From Paenibacillus sophorae (GTDB lineage Bacteria; Bacillota; Bacilli; Paenibacillales; Paenibacillaceae): a stretch of DNA of 64,000 bases. Position numbers and translations under genes: made by a program. The notes below the pieces were generated by a model. The model had not been told where the DNA came from. It saw only the letters and a list, made by a program, of their open reading frames with translations, and made no database searches. Below, piece by piece: positions 18,383-26,971 of this stretch; position 1 is the first letter of the stretch, and the number at the start of each line of letters is the position of its first letter. Location: assembly GCF_018966525.1 (NCBI RefSeq), contig NZ_CP076607.1, forward strand, positions 3,038,001 to 3,102,000, read 5' to 3'.

Positions 18383-18417
18383 ATTTAAACGTACTTATTC
18401 AATAAATAATGGGCTCA

Positions 18418-18454
18418 AAGTGGACTGTGCATTTTTATGCAGTCCGCTTTTTTT
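18418..18454 (+). terminator. Intrinsic terminator after hxlR
   Basis: AAGTGGACT...AGTCCGCTT, with a bulged G in the upper stem, is followed by a run of eight T. Confidence 0.75.
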
Positions 18455-18485
18455 TGATTTAACGGCATGCATGGAAAGTTTTATA

Positions 18486-18520
18486 GGTACTTATAAGTGC
18501 CTGCGGTACTAAAAAGTACG
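18486..18520. promoter_or_regulatory. Tandem operator pair upstream of the aldo/keto reductase gene
   Basis: GGTACT-TATA-AGTGCC (18486-18501) and GGTACT-AAAA-AGTACG (18505-18520) match the YACT-N4-AGTR motif found in front of hxlR and the MFS gene. Their centres are again 19 bp apart. The reductase start is about 135 bp downstream. Confidence 0.7.
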
Positions 18521-18653
18521 TACTATTCTTAACGTTCTATTGGATTTATAATGAGCCTGCAGCGGGGCGAAGATCGGAATGAACATCCGGTCCCCTAAAT
18601 GAGGCGCCGCCTCAGATTTCAACTCAAATAAATGAGGATGGAGGAAAGAATCA

Positions 18654-19496
18654 ATGGCGAACAATTTACAAGACACAACTACTTTGCATAATGGTGTGAG
18701 TATGCCATGGTTTGGTTTAGGTGTATTTAAAGTGGAGGAAGGTCCCGAGCTAGAAAATGCGGTAAAAGTGGCGATCAAACATGGATACCGCAGCATCGAT
18801 ACGGCAGCTATCTATGGAAATGAAGAGGGTGTTGGACGGGGAATTCGCCAAGGGCTTGAGGAAGCCGGCATTGGCCGAGAAGAACTGTTTGTGACATCCA
18901 AAGTATGGAATGCCGATTTGGGGTATGAATCTACGCTGGCAGCCTATGAAACGAGCCTTAAAAAGCTGGATCTGGATTACCTGGATTTGTACCTGATTCA
19001 CTGGCCGAAAGAAGGAAAGTTTAAAGAAGCCTGGAGAGCGCTGGAAACCATTTATAAAGAAGGCCGTGTAAAAGCGATTGGCGTAAGCAACTTCCAAATT
19101 CATCATCTTGAAGAGCTAATGGTTGACGCCGAAATTAAACCCATGGTGAATCAAGTCGAATACCATCCGCGTTTAACCCAAAAAGAATTGCAGCAATATT
19201 GCATACAGCAAGGCATTCAATTTGAAGCCTGGTCTCCGCTCATGCAGGGTCAACTCCTGGATAATCCGGAACTCAAAGAAATTGCGGATAAATACAATAA
19301 GTCCATTGCTCAAGTCATTCTGCGCTGGGACCTCCAGAACGGCGTTATCACGATTCCTAAATCTACAAAAGAACATCGGATCGTTGAAAATGCTAACATT
19401 TTTGATTTCGAATTAACTGGGGAAGATATGAAGCAAATTGACAGTCTGAATCAAAATCATCGGGTTGGTCCGGATCCGGACAATTTTGATTTTTAA
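18654..19496 (+). CDS. yvgN: Aldo/keto reductase, YvgN/YtbE-like glyoxal reductase
   Basis: A 280-residue AKR enzyme closely resembling B. subtilis YvgN over its whole length. It carries the AKR tetrad regions: Asp and Tyr in SIDTAAIYGNEEGVG, Lys in FVTSKVW and His in LIHWP. The NADPH-site stretch IPKSTKEHRIVENA lies near the C-terminus. YvgN-type enzymes reduce glyoxal and methylglyoxal with NADPH. It leads a run with a quinone-type reductase and an old-yellow-enzyme family reductase, fitting a reactive-carbonyl/electrophile response. Regulation by the nearby HxlR protein is inferred from shared operators. Confidence 0.88.
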   Translation: MANNLQDTTTLHNGVSMPWFGLGVFKVEEGPELENAVKVAIKHGYRSIDTAAIYGNEEGVGRGIRQGLEEAGIGREELFVTSKVWNADLGYESTLAAYETSLKKLDLDYLDLYLIHWPKEGKFKEAWRALETIYKEGRVKAIGVSNFQIHHLEELMVDAEIKPMVNQVEYHPRLTQKELQQYCIQQGIQFEAWSPLMQGQLLDNPELKEIADKYNKSIAQVILRWDLQNGVITIPKSTKEHRIVENANIFDFELTGEDMKQIDSLNQNHRVGPDPDNFDF

Positions 19497-19534
19497 GAAG
19501 AAGTAGACCGGCAATAGCAAAAGGGGACTGTGTG

Positions 19535-20491
19535 ATGATCGGAATTGGTATTGAGCAATACGGCGATGAACAGAAACTAAAGACAGTAGTTGTACCCACA
19601 GAACCGTTAGGGCCTGAGGACCTTTTGATCTCTATAAAGGCAAGCGGGGTGAACCCCGTTGACTGGAAAGTGCGGGAAGGGCTTCTGAGAGAAGACTTTC
19701 CGTACCAGCTTCCCCTTATTTTAGGCTGGGATGCGTCAGGTAAGGTGGCGGCTGCCGGCTCCAATGTGAAGGATTTTAAAGTGGGAGACGATGTCTTTTT
19801 TAGACCGGAAATGGAAAAACAGGGAACCTACGCAGATGAAATCGTGATACCTGCAAGCCTGGTCGCACCGATGCCTCAAGGACTAACCTATGCTGAAGCG
19901 GCTTCGCTCCCCTTGGTAGGGCTCACGGTATGGCAGGCTCTTGTAGAAGCAGGGAATGTTCAGCCGGGGGATAAGGTGCTCATTTTAGCGGGAAGCGGCG
20001 GGATCGGTTCGATGGCCATTCAAGTCGCTAAAGCACGCGGCGCCTATGTGGCGGCGACAACAAGCTCGAAGAACATGGAATTCGTACGTGATTTGGGCGC
20101 GGATGAAGTTCTCGCTTATGACCTGGGCGGCTTGAATACAACTACAGAGTTTGATTTTTTGCTGGATACGCTCGGAGGCTCATCTTATGGGAATGCTCTG
20201 AAATTTATGAAGAAAAATGCAGTGGTGGCTACAATTATTAGCGGGCGGGATGCCGTACGTCCCGATTATATAGATGCAGTGGAAGAGGAACGCCAGTTGA
20301 CGGTTAAGTTCGTATTTACTCGTCCGGACGGAAGAAATATGAACCATATCCGCGAGCTTGTTGAAGCGAAAAAGATAAAACCGGTTGTAACCGAAGTCCT
20401 TCCGCTGACCGTTGACGGAGTCAGAAAAGCCCACCTTATAAGCCAGACAGGGCGGACGCGGGGGAAGATCGTTTTGAGTAATAACAACTAA
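19535..20491 (+). CDS. NADP-dependent zinc-less alcohol dehydrogenase / quinone-oxidoreductase-like (MDR) enzyme
   Basis: A 318-residue medium-chain dehydrogenase/reductase. The GroES-like half has SGVNPVDWKVREGL and LGWDASGKV. The Rossmann part has VLILAGSGGIGSMAIQVAKARGA near residues 149-171. Zinc ligands of true alcohol dehydrogenases are absent, as in quinone oxidoreductases. It lies 38 bp after the aldo/keto reductase, probably in one transcript. ATG at 19535 with AAGGGG 9 bp upstream is preferred over the GTG one codon earlier. Confidence 0.85.
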   Translation: MIGIGIEQYGDEQKLKTVVVPTEPLGPEDLLISIKASGVNPVDWKVREGLLREDFPYQLPLILGWDASGKVAAAGSNVKDFKVGDDVFFRPEMEKQGTYADEIVIPASLVAPMPQGLTYAEAASLPLVGLTVWQALVEAGNVQPGDKVLILAGSGGIGSMAIQVAKARGAYVAATTSSKNMEFVRDLGADEVLAYDLGGLNTTTEFDFLLDTLGGSSYGNALKFMKKNAVVATIISGRDAVRPDYIDAVEEERQLTVKFVFTRPDGRNMNHIRELVEAKKIKPVVTEVLPLTVDGVRKAHLISQTGRTRGKIVLSNNN

Positions 20492-20514
20492 TCTGCTTGA
20501 TTAGTTGTTATTTT
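20480..20514 (+). terminator. Terminator-like hairpin overlapping the MDR gene stop codon
   Basis: AATAACAACTAATC and its perfect complement flank TGCTT. The stop codon TAA lies inside the left arm and four T follow. Expression of the next gene may need read-through or its own promoter. Confidence 0.6.
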
Positions 20515-20567
20515 GAAATTTAGTAAGTGCAAATTTTCACAATTAAAAATTAAGGAGATGCTTCATC

Positions 20568-22484
20568 ATGTTTACGAAAATTTTTGAACCGGGCAAAATA
20601 GGCAATCTGGAAATCAAGAACCGGCTGGTTGTCCCTCCGATGCTGTCTGAATATGCCACAGAAGACGGCAGACTGACTGAACGGTATATCAGATACTATG
20701 AGGAAAAAGCCAAAGGCGGCTGGGGCCTCATCATTACCGAGGATAACGCGGTTGAACCCCGTGGCGCCGGTTTCAAGAATATCGCCGGGTTATGGTCGGA
20801 TGAACTCATGGAAGAGCATAAGGAATTGGTTGAACGGATTCATAAAGCAGGAGCTAAAATAGCGGTCCAAATCTATCATGCCGGCAGAGAAGCCAGCAGT
20901 ACAATCATGGGAATGCGGCCGATAGCCCCTTCGGCGATTCAAGATCCGACGCAGTCTGAAACTCCTGTTGAAATGACCACGGAGGAAGTTAAGGAGATGG
21001 TCGAGAAATTCGCGCAGGCCATCAGAAGATGTAAAGAAGTGGGCTATGATGCCATCGAGCTTCACGGCGCGCACGGATACTTAATCAACCAGTTCGTTTC
21101 TCCTTTTTCCAATAAACGAACCGACGCCTATGGCGGAAACCTGATGAATCGGCTGCGGTTCCCGCTTGAAATCATTGCAAGAGCCAAGAAATTGGTTGGC
21201 AATGAGTTCCCGATGATTTACCGGATTTCTGCCGACGAGATGGTGGAAGGCGGACTGACGATCGAAGATACGAAAGTGATCAGTCAGGTGCTGGAGGAAA
21301 ATGGCGTTGCGGCCATTCATGCTTCTGCCGGTGTTTATAAGAGCGGATCGATCGTCTCTGCGCCTACAGCGATCAGAACGGCCGTTTTCTCCGACTACGC
21401 CAAAGAAATTAGAAAAGTAGTCAATATTCCGGTATTCGCAGTAAACAAAATTATCTACCCGCATGTAGCGGAGTCGATTCTAAAGGAAGGCAAGGCGGAT
21501 TTTGTGGCCATGGGCCGGGCTTCCACCGCAGATCCTCAATTCCCGAACAAGGTGAAGGAAGGACGGCTGGATGAAATCATTTTCTGCATCGGCTGCAGAC
21601 AAGGCTGTCAGTGGAGAATCGCACAGCAAAACCCTGTGTCCTGCTTGGTTAACCCGTTGACGGGCAAGGAAAGTGAATATGAGCTTCAAGAAGCTGAAGT
21701 TAAAAAGAAAGTGATGGTCATCGGGGGCGGACCCGTCGGTATGGAAGCGGCCATTATCGCCGCAAGACGCGGTCATGATGTAACCTTGTATGATAAGAGC
21801 GATAAGCTTGGCGGACAGTGGCTGCTTGCTGCAATCCCTCCCGGCAAAGAGCTCCTGAACACCTTTACTGTATGGCAAAAGGGCGAGCTTGACCGGTCAG
21901 GGGTCAAAGTCGTGTTAAATACAGAGGTAACGAAAGAATTCGTAGAACAAGTAAGCCCGGATGAAATCATACTCGCTTCGGGAGCCACTCCAATCATTCC
22001 TGGAATTCCAGGCGCAGACAAATCTCATGTATATACGGCCAATGATGTATTGCTCGGAAAAGTAGATCTGGTGGATCATGTGGTTGTCATTGGCGGCGGG
22101 CTTGTAGGAGCGGAAACGGCAGAACATATTGCGGTTCACAATCGGAAAACCTCCATCGTTGAGATGCGTCCGGAAATTGCAGCCGACATGGAGCCTGCCT
22201 CCAAAGAGTTCTTAATGAAATCCTTAAAGCATAATGAAGTGACCACTTATGTAAATTCAAAGGTTCTGGAAATCACGGATACCAGTGTGATCATTGAAAC
22301 GGAAGAAGGACAACAATCTCTGCCTGCTTCTTTGGTCGTGTTGGCGATAGGATCTAGATCCAATAACGCATTGGCTTCCGAGCTTGGAGATAAGTACAGC
22401 GTTAAAGTGATTGGCGATGCTTCTGTTGTCGGCAAAGCTTTGGAAGGTATAAATCTTGCTTACAAGACGGCCTTGGCTATATAA
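20568..22484 (+). CDS. Old-yellow-enzyme / 2,4-dienoyl-CoA reductase-like FMN-FeS-FAD oxidoreductase
   Basis: A 638-residue modular reductase. An FMN-binding TIM barrel at the N-terminus (PGKIGNLEIKNRLVVPPM, with active-site stretch HGAHGYLINQFVSP) is followed by an iron-sulphur cluster motif CIGCRQGCQ plus a downstream Cys near residues 340-356. An NAD/FAD two-dinucleotide domain then carries MVIGGGPVGMEAA and HVVVIGGGLVGAETAE. This matches FadH/enoate-reductase type enzymes that reduce activated C=C bonds. An AAGGAGATG site precedes the ATG. It ends the reductase run and fits removal of unsaturated carbonyls; the natural substrate is not shown. Confidence 0.87.
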   Translation: MFTKIFEPGKIGNLEIKNRLVVPPMLSEYATEDGRLTERYIRYYEEKAKGGWGLIITEDNAVEPRGAGFKNIAGLWSDELMEEHKELVERIHKAGAKIAVQIYHAGREASSTIMGMRPIAPSAIQDPTQSETPVEMTTEEVKEMVEKFAQAIRRCKEVGYDAIELHGAHGYLINQFVSPFSNKRTDAYGGNLMNRLRFPLEIIARAKKLVGNEFPMIYRISADEMVEGGLTIEDTKVISQVLEENGVAAIHASAGVYKSGSIVSAPTAIRTAVFSDYAKEIRKVVNIPVFAVNKIIYPHVAESILKEGKADFVAMGRASTADPQFPNKVKEGRLDEIIFCIGCRQGCQWRIAQQNPVSCLVNPLTGKESEYELQEAEVKKKVMVIGGGPVGMEAAIIAARRGHDVTLYDKSDKLGGQWLLAAIPPGKELLNTFTVWQKGELDRSGVKVVLNTEVTKEFVEQVSPDEIILASGATPIIPGIPGADKSHVYTANDVLLGKVDLVDHVVVIGGGLVGAETAEHIAVHNRKTSIVEMRPEIAADMEPASKEFLMKSLKHNEVTTYVNSKVLEITDTSVIIETEEGQQSLPASLVVLAIGSRSNNALASELGDKYSVKVIGDASVVGKALEGINLAYKTALAI

Positions 22485-22515
22485 TTCCCGGTAAATTTAT
22501 ATAGAATGATTAACG

Positions 22516-22557
22516 GACTGCAGTAAATGTGAATTATTCATTTGCTGCAGTCTTTTT
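22516..22557 (+). terminator. Intrinsic terminator after the old-yellow-enzyme gene
   Basis: GACTGCAGTAAATG pairs with CATTTGCTGCAGTC (one G-T pair), followed by five T. Confidence 0.8.
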
Positions 22558-22591
22558 CACTATTTCGACTAAATTATGGATGGACAGACTC

Positions 22592-22620
22592 TTGAAATGA
22601 TCAATACGCGGTGATATATT
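22592..22620 (+). promoter_or_regulatory. SigA-type promoter of the aminotransferase operon
   Basis: TTGAAA and TATATT are separated by 17 bp. Transcription would start near 22628, leaving a leader of about 135 bases before the first gene. Confidence 0.55.
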
Positions 22621-22697
22621 GTTTTTGGGAATAAAGCATACTAAACATATTGGTGAAATAGTGATTACATATTCATTTTGCTGCCAACTGGAAAACC

Positions 22698-22740
22698 GGA
22701 GGCCAGATTAATGTTCAGCATTAATCGGGTCTCCTTTATT
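22698..22740 (+). promoter_or_regulatory. Terminator-like leader hairpin (possible attenuator)
   Basis: GGAGGCCAGATTAATG pairs with CATTAATCGGGTCTCC (one G-T pair and one mismatch) and is followed by a T-rich stretch. It lies between the promoter and the AGGAGG of the aminotransferase gene. I see no T-box or S-box consensus. Confidence 0.5.
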
Positions 22741-22764
22741 TTTAATTTTAGGAGGTTGAAGCTG

Positions 22765-23892
22765 ATGTCTTCAGCGTTACCGTATAAGAAAGGTCTTCAC
22801 AGCATTGATCCTTATATTCCCGGCAAGCGGCTGGAGGAGGTAATGAAGGAGCTTGGGCTTCGCAAGGTGATCAAGCTGGCTTCCAATGAGAATCCTCTGG
22901 GCTGCTCCCCCCGTGTTACGGAAGCGGCGGCGGCTGTACTGCAATCCCCCTCCCGCTATCCGGACGGAGGCAGCTCGGAGCTCAAGGCTGAACTGTCCCG
23001 GCTTACCGGGCTTGGGCCGCAGCAGTTCGTTATCGGCGCAGGCTCCTTTGAGCTGATTGCCTTTGTTGCGGAAACGTTCATCGGGCCGGGCGATGAGGCG
23101 ATTATGCCGACTCCTTCCTTCTCTTGGTACGGTACGGTCACCAAGCTGCAGGAAGGCAGGATCATACAGGTGCCGTTGATAGCGCACCACGTCGATCTGG
23201 ACGCCATAAAGAGAGAAATAACAGATAAAACCAGGGTCATCTGGCTCTGCAATCCCAACAATCCCACCGGCACTATCTTTACAGAAGGACAGCTTAGCAG
23301 ATTCTTGAAGGATATTCCGTCTTCGATTGTGATCGCCATGGATGAGGCCTACTGTGATTTTGTAACCGGCGGGCAGGGCTACCCGGATACGCTCAATTGG
23401 ATCGGGCAATATCCGAATCTTATCGTTCTCCGTACCTTTTCCAAGATTTACGGGCTGGCCTCTCTGCGCATCGGGTACGCCGCCGCAAGCGAGGAAACAG
23501 CCGATTATATGAACAGATGCCGCCAGATTTTTAATGTGAACGCTGTTGCCCAAGCCTCTGCTTTGGCCGGCTTAAAGGACGCCGGATTTCGGGAGAGAGT
23601 TTACGAGAACAACCGGCAGGGAAAGGAATATTTCTACAAAGCCTTCGGAGAGCTGGGATTAGACTACATTCCAACGGAAGCCAGCTTCATTATGGTGCAT
23701 ACCGGGCAGGATAGCGAAACTCTGTATCAGCAGCTGCTGAAGGAAGGCGTGATCATTCGTCCCGGCGCGGCTTACGGCATGCAGGAGTGGCTTAGAGTCA
23801 GCATTGGAACGATGGAAGAGAACCGCATATTTATAGAGGCGCTGCATAAGGTGCTGAAAGCCCCGGAGGCGGCCGGCAGTTCAAAGGGCTAA
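22765..23892 (+). CDS. HisC-like class I/II PLP aminotransferase
   Basis: A 375-residue fold-type I aminotransferase close to histidinol-phosphate aminotransferases: KLASNENPLG near the N-terminus, WLCNPNNPTG, MDEAYCDF, and PLP lysine near 227 in TFSKIYGLASLRIGY. ATG at 22765 follows AGGAGG by 9 bp; the frame is open upstream but that part crosses the leader hairpin. No other histidine genes are near, so histidine synthesis is doubtful. The partners (keto-acid reductase and PatB-like lyase) suggest amino-acid conversion instead. Confidence 0.8.
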   Translation: MSSALPYKKGLHSIDPYIPGKRLEEVMKELGLRKVIKLASNENPLGCSPRVTEAAAAVLQSPSRYPDGGSSELKAELSRLTGLGPQQFVIGAGSFELIAFVAETFIGPGDEAIMPTPSFSWYGTVTKLQEGRIIQVPLIAHHVDLDAIKREITDKTRVIWLCNPNNPTGTIFTEGQLSRFLKDIPSSIVIAMDEAYCDFVTGGQGYPDTLNWIGQYPNLIVLRTFSKIYGLASLRIGYAAASEETADYMNRCRQIFNVNAVAQASALAGLKDAGFRERVYENNRQGKEYFYKAFGELGLDYIPTEASFIMVHTGQDSETLYQQLLKEGVIIRPGAAYGMQEWLRVSIGTMEENRIFIEALHKVLKAPEAAGSSKG

Positions 23893-23929
23893 CGCATTAA
23901 GGGCTTTACTTATTGATTGAAGGGAGAGA

Positions 23930-25063
23930 ATGAATATGATCTTGGCAAAGGCTCCGGAGAAGTACTGGAACGAACCGGGAATTCTCGCAAAAGGAGGAGA
24001 GATTATTGCCCCCATCGGCAACCGGGCTTGGATACTGGCGGGAAAGACGGCGTTGTCCGTCGCAGGTGAAGTATTACTGAAAAGTCTGGACGAAAGCGGC
24101 GTTGTATACGAGATTCAGGTGTATGAGGGTTACTGCACCCTGGAAGATATCGATATTTTCGCGGAGGCGGTGCAAGCTTCGGCATCCGATGTTCTCATTG
24201 GGATTGGCGGCGGCAAAATTCTGGATACCATTAAGGCAGTGGGCGATAAGCTGAGCCTTCCGGTTGTGACGGTCCCAACCATCGCGGCAACCTGCGCCGC
24301 ATGGTCGGCCCTGTCCGTTACCTATACCCGTCAAGGAACCCAAACCGGGGGAATCATACTGGAGAGATCGCCGAAGGCGGTATTGTCCGACACGGCAATA
24401 TTGGCGGCTGCGCCGCCCCGCTATATAGCGGCCGGGATTGCCGACACGCTCGTCAAATGGTATGAAGCGGCGCCCAACGTGGGAGAAGGACCAAGCAGCA
24501 TTCACGCCAGAGCGGGACTCGCGACCTCCAAGCTGGCGCTTGATATTCTGGAGGAGCTCTCCATCGACGCCTATCTGGCGTCAGGCCGCGGGGAGGTTAC
24601 GGATGCCATAACCGAGGTAACCAATACCATCATTTTTCTGGCAGGCCAGGCTGGCAGCTTGAGCAGCGGCAGACCGCGGGCTTATATTGCGCACGCCATT
24701 AACAACAGCCTGACCAAGCAGCATGAGACTCATATCCGGCTGCATGGCGAGAAGGTAGCATTCGGTCTGGTCGTGCAGCTGTATCTGGAAGGGTATAGCC
24801 AGACCAAGATCGATACCGTCGCCCGCCTGCTGCATGCTCTCGGGCAGCCGCTAACCTTGCGCGAGCTTGGATTTAAGGACAGCTTCGGGGACAAAGCGGC
24901 GCTGGTAGCGGGCGGTGTTTCCCTTAACGAAGAAGCGGCAGCCGCGCTTCCCTTCAAGGTCAATGCGGAGCTTCTGGAGCAGGCCATCCTGAATACCGAC
25001 CTAACCGGACAACGCATCGCAGAGCAGGAGCAGAACACTTCAAGGCAGGCTCAGGCCGTATGA
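23930..25063 (+). CDS. Iron-containing alcohol dehydrogenase family, HcxA/YbdH-like keto-acid reductase
   Basis: A 377-residue protein of the GldA-like group. Landmarks are LIGIGGGKILDTIKAVGD near residues 88-104, VTVPTIAATCAAWSALSVTY, and AGIADTLVKWYEA with the metal-site Asp. The TIAATCAAW and GIADTLVKWYEA stretches look like E. coli YbdH (HcxA), a reductase of 2-oxo acids, more than glycerol dehydrogenase. It lies between two aminotransferase genes; its stop overlaps the next start (ATGA). A route amino acid to 2-oxo acid to 2-hydroxy acid is a plausible role, inferred only from these families. Confidence 0.72.
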   Translation: MNMILAKAPEKYWNEPGILAKGGEIIAPIGNRAWILAGKTALSVAGEVLLKSLDESGVVYEIQVYEGYCTLEDIDIFAEAVQASASDVLIGIGGGKILDTIKAVGDKLSLPVVTVPTIAATCAAWSALSVTYTRQGTQTGGIILERSPKAVLSDTAILAAAPPRYIAAGIADTLVKWYEAAPNVGEGPSSIHARAGLATSKLALDILEELSIDAYLASGRGEVTDAITEVTNTIIFLAGQAGSLSSGRPRAYIAHAINNSLTKQHETHIRLHGEKVAFGLVVQLYLEGYSQTKIDTVARLLHALGQPLTLRELGFKDSFGDKAALVAGGVSLNEEAAAALPFKVNAELLEQAILNTDLTGQRIAEQEQNTSRQAQAV

Positions 25064-26256
25064 CCCGGCCGCGCTTTGACTTTGACAGGCCGGTTGACAG
25101 GGACAATACCCTGTCGGCCAAGTGGAACTATATCAAGGAATCCGTAGGAGTGGAGGATGCTCTGCCCATGTGGGTGGCCGACATGGATTTTGAGACCGTT
25201 CCCGAGGTTAAGGCTGCGATTCTGGATAGAGCGCAGCATGGCATATACGGGTACACGGCACGTTCCAAGGGCTATTATGATGCGATTATCGATTGGAATT
25301 TGAAGCGGCACGGATGGAAGGTGGATAAGAAGTGGATTACCCACAGTCCGGGCGTGGTCAATGCTTTGTTCACTGCCGTACGCGCCTTCGTCAAACCGGG
25401 AGACGGTATTCTCATCCAGCCTCCGGTTTATCCCCCTTTCTATCGGGCCATCAGTAAAAATAATTGTGAGACCGTCCTTAATCCGCTGAAGCTGGAAGAG
25501 GGCCGCTACGTTCCCGATCTCGCCGACTTTGCAGACAAGGTCGGGAGCGGCAGGGTCAAGCTGTTTATTCTATGTAATCCGCATAACCCTGTGGGAAGGG
25601 TGTTCACGGAAGAAGAGCTTCGGGCAATGGGCGAGCTGTGCTTGAAGCATGGCGTTATCGTCATATCCGACGAAATTCATTCCGATCTTCTGTTCAAGCC
25701 GCACCGTCATGTTCCGTTTGCATCCATCTCGGAGGCATTTGCACAGAATTCGGTCATATGCACGGCTCCAAGCAAAACGTTCAATTTGGCGGGTCTGTCC
25801 ACGTCCAATATCATCATTCCGAATGATGAACTGAGACGGCGGTATGATGAAGTCAATGAGCAAGTGGCGCAAAAGAGCCATAACATATTCGGCGCAGCGG
25901 CCTGTGAAGCGGCATACCGACATGGGGAGGAATGGCTGGATCAGCTGATGTCCTACATAGATGGAAACCGGCAGTATGCGTTAGAATTTATTGAAGCCAG
26001 GCTGCCGCAGCTGAAGGTGTACAATCCGGAAGGGACCTATTTCCTGTGGCTGGACTGCCGTTCGCTCGGTATCGGTAATCAGGAATTGGAAAAATTTTTG
26101 CTGCATGAGGCAAAGCTCTGGTTCAATCAGGGATATACTTTTGGCAATGAAGGAGACGGATTTGTCCGGATCAATATCGGCTGCCAGCGTTCGACTGTGG
26201 AGGAGGCCCTGAAGAGGCTTGAGCATGCCGTTTGCTCGCCTGTGCAGCAGGGATAG
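25060..26256 (+). CDS. PatB/MalY-like PLP aminotransferase / C-S beta-lyase
   Basis: A 398-residue MalY/PatB-family enzyme: DNTLSAKWNYIKE at the start, LPMWVADMDFETVPEV, FILCNPHNPVGR, SDEIHSDLLF, and PLP lysine near 239 in APSKTFNLAGL. PatB is a cystathionine beta-lyase in B. subtilis; relatives cleave cysteine conjugates. The gene is translationally coupled to the dehydrogenase (ATGA overlap) and ends the operon before a terminator. Whether it acts as lyase or aminotransferase here cannot be told from sequence. Confidence 0.82.
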   Translation: MTRPRFDFDRPVDRDNTLSAKWNYIKESVGVEDALPMWVADMDFETVPEVKAAILDRAQHGIYGYTARSKGYYDAIIDWNLKRHGWKVDKKWITHSPGVVNALFTAVRAFVKPGDGILIQPPVYPPFYRAISKNNCETVLNPLKLEEGRYVPDLADFADKVGSGRVKLFILCNPHNPVGRVFTEEELRAMGELCLKHGVIVISDEIHSDLLFKPHRHVPFASISEAFAQNSVICTAPSKTFNLAGLSTSNIIIPNDELRRRYDEVNEQVAQKSHNIFGAAACEAAYRHGEEWLDQLMSYIDGNRQYALEFIEARLPQLKVYNPEGTYFLWLDCRSLGIGNQELEKFLLHEAKLWFNQGYTFGNEGDGFVRINIGCQRSTVEEALKRLEHAVCSPVQQG

Positions 26257-26333
26257 CCGATCAAACATCTTTTTTTGCATAAGGCAATCACCGAAATAGC
26301 CCTAGGGCCCTATATTCCGTAATCCGAAAAAAC

Positions 26334-26378
26334 GGACACTCCCAACGTCTCAACAGATGTGGGAGTGCCCGATTTTTT
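26334..26378 (+). terminator. Intrinsic terminator of the aminotransferase operon
   Basis: GGACACTCCC pairs with GGGAGTGCCC apart from one mismatch, followed by a run of eight T. Confidence 0.75.
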
Positions 26379-26418
26379 TTCAAAATATTACTCATAATCA
26401 GGCCGGAGAGGTAACTTC

Positions 26419-26805
26419 TTAATATCCTCCACCATACCCATACCCAGGATAGTAAGGATAAGGTGGATAGTAATATGGATAAGGTGTGAAAAATGGAAAT
26501 GCAAAAAAGAAAAATGGGAACCGGCGTCGGCGGAATCTGCGAAATCTCCTTTGACCATAGCCAAACGCTCTGTAAGTATTGTCATTTTCCCGTTCTGCGG
26601 CATCAATCTCTTCAGGAATCAACATCGTGACGCCATCGTCGTCCATACCATCGATAATTCCATCAAACTGTGACCCGTCTCTCGTCTGGGCAATAACATG
26701 GTAATTCATGTACCTTTGACATAATGTTTTTACATCGCCTCCCATTTCTCCCATTGGGTAAGCCGCCTTGCTTTGATTAGGATATGTTGGATTTGGATTA
26801 ATCAT
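26419..26805 (-). CDS. Small spore-coat-like protein with Arg- and Tyr/Pro-rich C-terminus
   Basis: A 128-residue protein. The N-terminal half has a small-domain pattern (YHVIAQTRDGSQFDGIIDGMDDDGVTMLIPE) like short Sm-type beta barrels. An Arg/Phe cluster (RRFRRFRRRRFPFFFF) follows, then a tail of Pro, Tyr and Gly. Such tails are common in spore surface proteins of Bacillales. Database names such as phosphatidylinositol kinase for this family seem baseless. Location and function are inferred from composition. Confidence 0.55.
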   Translation of the reverse strand: MINPNPTYPNQSKAAYPMGEMGGDVKTLCQRYMNYHVIAQTRDGSQFDGIIDGMDDDGVTMLIPEEIDAAERENDNTYRAFGYGQRRFRRFRRRRFPFFFFAFPFFTPYPYYYPPYPYYPGYGYGGGY

Positions 26806-26876
26806 TTGCCTATCCCTCCTTTACAGCCTTAGGATATTCGCCCATTCCGGAAAGTGTTACTTGTATAGAAAAATGG

Positions 26877-26905
26877 AAAAAGCCCCCTGGTAAAGGAGGC
26901 TTTTT
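26877..26905 (-). terminator. Intrinsic terminator downstream of the CHRD gene
   Basis: AAAAAGCC...GGCTTTTT flanks a short imperfect stem, with A and T tracts on both sides. It ends the leftward CHRD transcript. Confidence 0.65.
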
Positions 26906-26971
26906 CGTTCATCATTACCCGAATATCGGCTGCTGTTAGGCATTTCTATTTGGTGTTCGTCCGGATTATGA

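Noticed and set aside
22558..22764. T-box or SAM riboswitch before the aminotransferase operon
   Set aside because: The T-box core AGGGTGGNACCGCG and S-box elements are absent; only a terminator-like hairpin is visible.
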